Source: Dromiciops gliroides (taxonomy: Eukaryota; Chordata; Mammalia; Microbiotheria; Microbiotheriidae). From it: a stretch of 64,000 nt of DNA. The position numbers were made by a program, and so were the translations under genes. The notes under the pieces were generated by a model. The model had not been told where the DNA came from. It searched no databases and saw only the letters and a program-made list of their open reading frames with translations. The stretch spans positions 482,600,117 to 482,664,116 of the forward strand of contig NC_057864.1 in the NCBI RefSeq assembly GCF_019393635.1, written 5' to 3'. Positions 60,911 to 64,000 of this stretch are shown piece after piece. Positions within the stretch are counted from its first letter, which is position 1. The number at the start of each line of letters is the position of its first letter.

Positions 60911-61325
60911 AATTCTAATTTCAATTTCTCTTGTGATTTTTTTTTCAACTTTCAAGGGCATTTATTTTGTTCATGTGTGATTTTCCAAAAAACCAGTGTT
61001 CATCCTTGCATAATTTCTTTAAAGGTGTTTTTATCCACTTAAGGACCTCTTAAAATGTCTTGTGCAGTTTCCTTTTCCATTTACATCTGTTATTTGCATG
61101 TTTTTAGTTGCTCTGTAGTATTTTTTAAATTGTATTGGCACTGTACATAGCAGATTCTTTGTTTTGTTTAATTTTTATTTTCTTGTCTATGTTTAAAAAA
61201 TTTTTTTTTAATTATAAGTATAGCAAACATAAGCCAACATTACCAGATATAAACAAGCATAGGGAAAAGAATGATATGAGAAGCTGTGAACTGTTATGCA
61301 TCGTTTTCTTTCTGAAATAAATATA
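60911..61325. other. AT-rich intron DNA
   Basis: Possibly more old L1, but no block is clear enough to call. Confidence 0.35.
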
Positions 61326-61920
61326 CAGGCTGTCCCAAAAATCTTAGTGTAGTTTTAAGTTTTAATAACATCAGAAATATGAGCTACAGACATATAAAAA
61401 CATAATTCTGAATTTGATTTATATTTCTTTAATGCATGTATAATTTTGTGAATTTTGAATAACAAAATGTTAATTTTAACAAGATAGGACATATTGTCAC
61501 TATGTATTTTGTGTGTGACAATTTTTAGATAACACTTTCTCACACCTATGGATCGGTAGGGTATGTATATCCTCTTGTTTGGCCACCTTGGTCACTTGAT
61601 CTATTTCCATTAGATTTTTTTCTTATGGAACCACATCAAAATTGTCGTGTGTATCTCAATACCTCAACCTGGGAATGTTCTTAAGCCTAAGATTATAAAT
61701 GTAGTCCTTTAAGTTACTGGGTAATAGCTGAAAGTTTTTACAAGGATTGGAAATCAATTATAGAGATGTAAAGCACAAGATGGTAGTTATGTTGTATTTT
61801 AATAAGAAACATATCAATATAAATAATAAACCTTTCAAATTTTGTTTCTTATAAGTTTGTAGCCTTTATACTTCTGAAGTTATTAGAATTTAAATTTGCA
61901 CTAAGACTTTTGGAACTCTG
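61326..61920. mobile_element. Decayed mariner DNA transposon
   Basis: Bounded by inverted ends CAGGCTGTCCCAAAAATCTT (61326) and GCACTAAGACTTTTGGAACT (right end), with TA before the left end. At about 61580-61632 the + strand reads WPPWSLDLFPLDFFLME, matching the mariner transposase block WPPRSPDLTPLDFFLWG that contains the last catalytic Asp. About 600 bp remains of an expected 1.3 kb, with many stops. Confidence 0.82.
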
Positions 61921-62049
61921 TGTGTGTTTGAATAAAGTATTAACAAAGTTGTCTTTTTTGTGTCCTTTTCTGCATGCCTTTTTCTCTGCATTTACAAGTG
62001 TTTTTTACTGATGTTTCTTTCTTCATGCCTGTTATTACCAACCAACCCC

Positions 62050-62565
62050 TCTGCCTGTAGGAGTCTTCCCTTGAAACAAATATGTGTAGTCCAGTAAAAG
62101 AAAAGATCTCATTGGTCATGTTTGAGATTGCAGGTGTCATTCTGTCCCCTGAGTCTATCCCCTCTCTGCCAAAAGGTGGGAGGCTTGTTTCCTCATTGGG
62201 GAGTCATGATTGGCCTCTGCTTTGATCAGAGTTCTGAGTTCTCCCAAAGAGGTGTTTCTCTTCACATTATTCTTGTGGTCTTCAAATGCATTTTCTCCCA
62301 GGTCTACTCATTTCAGTTTGCATCCATTCATATGAATCTTTCCATATTTTTCTGAATCTGTCACATTCATCATTTCTTATGACCTAAAACTCCAGTAATT
62401 CATATACCACAGTTTGTTTAGTCATTTCCCAATTTATGGGCACCTATTTTGTATGGGCTTCTATAAACATTCTTGTACATACGCATCCCTTTCCTCTGTT
62501 CTTGATTTCCTTGGGGTCAGTGTTTAAGAGTAGCATCACTGGGCCAAAGGGTATATAAAATATAA
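62050..62565 (-). mobile_element. L1 LINE 3' end
   Basis: 'attggtcatgtttgag', 'cattcatatgaatctttcc', 'catttcttatgacc', 'ccaatttatgggcacc' and 'actgggccaaagggtat' run in minus-strand L1 order. Confidence 0.75.
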
Positions 62566-62569
62566 TGAC

Positions 62570-63135
62570 TTTTGGGATGTACTTAGTTGTACAAGCAATT
62601 GGGAACTCTGACCCCAAAGTTACTAAACCTTACCTGCCCCTTGACCCAGGTGATACAATTACTAGTCCTATACCCCAAAGAAATAAAAAAAAGAATAGGA
62701 TTCACATGTACAGAGATATTTCTAGCAGCTCTTCCTGTAGTAACCAAAAATTTTTAAAATGGAAACTAAAGGGGTTCCTACCTACTGGGGAATGGCTAAA
62801 CAAGTTGTGGTATTTGACTATAACTAGAATATTATCATACCATAAGAAATAGCAAAATGAACAGTTTCAGAAGAAACCAAGGAAGCCTCTATGAATTGAT
62901 ACAGAGTGAAGAGAGACCTTCAAGAACAATTTGTACAATGAGGATGACATTATACAGGAAAACAACTTTGAAAGACTCTAGAATTTTGGTCAATGAAATG
63001 ACAAGCAATGGTTCCAGAGGACAAGGGACATTATTCACCTCCTGCCAGAAAGGAGATGGACTTCATGTGCTGAGTGAGACATATATTTTTGGATGTGGCC
63101 AATGTAGGAATTAATTTTTCTAATTATGCATACTT
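62570..63135 (+). mobile_element. L1 LINE 3' end, opposite orientation to its neighbour
   Basis: 'ccccaaagaaataaaaaaaag', 'cagctcttcctgtagtaacc', 'actggggaatggctaaacaa' and 'ataagaaatagcaaaatgaac' are L1 blocks on the + strand. They cover almost the same L1 segment as 62.05-62.56 kb. Confidence 0.8.
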
Positions 63136-63264
63136 GTTATGAAGGCTTTCTTTTAAAATATTTAATGTGTGTGTGAGACAAGGGAGGGCTTATTAATTTA
63201 TAAAAATAATAACATTAAATTCCAGAATGGAATTCACAGCTCAATTCAATCAAAATTATTCCTG

Positions 63265-63900
63265 GAATAATTGCTATTTTCCTCTTGTCATCTCTGACAA
63301 TCTGATGGATGTGAAGTGGGCACTCAGTTGCTTTTGTGGGCATTTCTCTTTTTCTTAGTCAGTTGGGGCATTTTTATTTGGCTGGTGATAGCTTCCTTTT
63401 CTTCATTTGAGAACTATTTGTTCATATCCTTTGGTCATTTATCTATTGAAGAATGGCTCTCATTCTTATATATCTATATCAATACTTTAAATATCTTGCA
63501 TATCTTGACATTAATTGAAAGAAATCAACTAAGATTTCCCACCTTGTTTGCCATCTAACTCTAGCTGCATTTATTTTTCTTGTGCAGAAACATTATTTTT
63601 TTTTTGTTTTTTGTTTTGTTTTTGTTTTTTGCAGGGCAATGAGGGTTAAGTGACTTGCCCAGGGCCACACAGCTAGTAAGTGTCAAGTGTCTGAGGCCAG
63701 ATTTGAACTCAGGACCTTCTGAATCTAGGGCCGGTGCTTTATGCACTGCGCCACCTAGCTGCCCCAACATTAATTTTTTATATAAACAAAATTGTCTGTT
63801 TTGCCTAATCCCCCACCTTTTAAAAATTATAATTCTTCCCCTAGCCATAGTTGGGAAAGGTATCTTCTTTCTTTATTTTCTCATTTTTTTAGGATATGAC
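63265..63900 (-). mobile_element. L1 ORF2 fragment
   Basis: 'caatctgatggatgtgaagtg', 'ttgttcatatcctttggtcatt', 'tattgaagaatggct' and 'tgtgcagaaac' are in minus-strand ORF2 order. Interrupted by the SINE at 63603. Confidence 0.75.
63603..63765 (-). mobile_element. WSINE1-type SINE copy inside an L1
   Basis: AACATTATTTTTT and AACATTAATTTTTT flanks; splits the minus-strand L1 of 63.27-63.9 kb. Confidence 0.94.
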
Positions 63901-64000
63901 TGAGAAAAGGTGGTATGGCCAAGTGAAAACAGAGAGGGCTTTAGAGCCAAATCTGTCCTCTGATACTTACTGGCTGGGTGACCCTGGTCCAGTCACCCAC

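Overview
The window reads as nuclear DNA of a marsupial, most likely an Australian lineage. The evidence is more than 40 copies of one tRNA-derived SINE (head GGGGCAGCTAGGTGG, A-rich tail). From memory I match it to the WSINE1-type family of Australian marsupials. It sits on a background of marsupial-type L1, L2, RTE, CR1/L3 and MIR/THER-like repeats. Family names are recalled, not searched.

Only two protein-coding exons can be supported, both on the + strand. The first is the large terminal exon of EHHADH (peroxisomal bifunctional enzyme) at 4256-5517, with its splice acceptor, stop codon and a likely poly(A) signal. The second is the first coding exon of the C3orf70 homologue (UPF0524 family) at 30540-30738, in a CpG island and ending at a splice donor. 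As I recall the human map, EHHADH and C3orf70 are neighbours on 3q27 in this same order and orientation, so the block looks syntenic. Upstream EHHADH exons and the next C3orf70 exon lie outside the window. 1-4255 is intronic to EHHADH, about 5.6-29.5 kb is intergenic, and 30739-64000 is C3orf70 intron 1.

Layout: 1-4.2 kb, RTE and CR1/L3 fragments cut by SINEs. 4.2-5.6 kb, EHHADH end. 5.6-29.5 kb, L2, MIR, L1 and SINE-rich intergenic DNA with long pyrimidine microsatellites, a mariner MITE and a 7SL RNA pseudogene inserted in an L2. 28.8-31.3 kb, CT-repeat-flanked CpG island with the C3orf70 start. 31.3-64 kb, intron dominated by SINEs and fragmented L1s, plus a decayed mariner, a minisatellite, a 260-bp tandem duplication and a SINE that appears to have carried flanking DNA to a new site 4.6 kb away.

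I found no undescribed biochemical system. The most interesting observations are the 5'-transduction-like SINE at 60.65 kb, the 7SL retropseudogene whose tail may have grown into a 550-bp microsatellite, the repeated link between SINE tails and microsatellites, and the non-canonical NKL C terminus of EHHADH.
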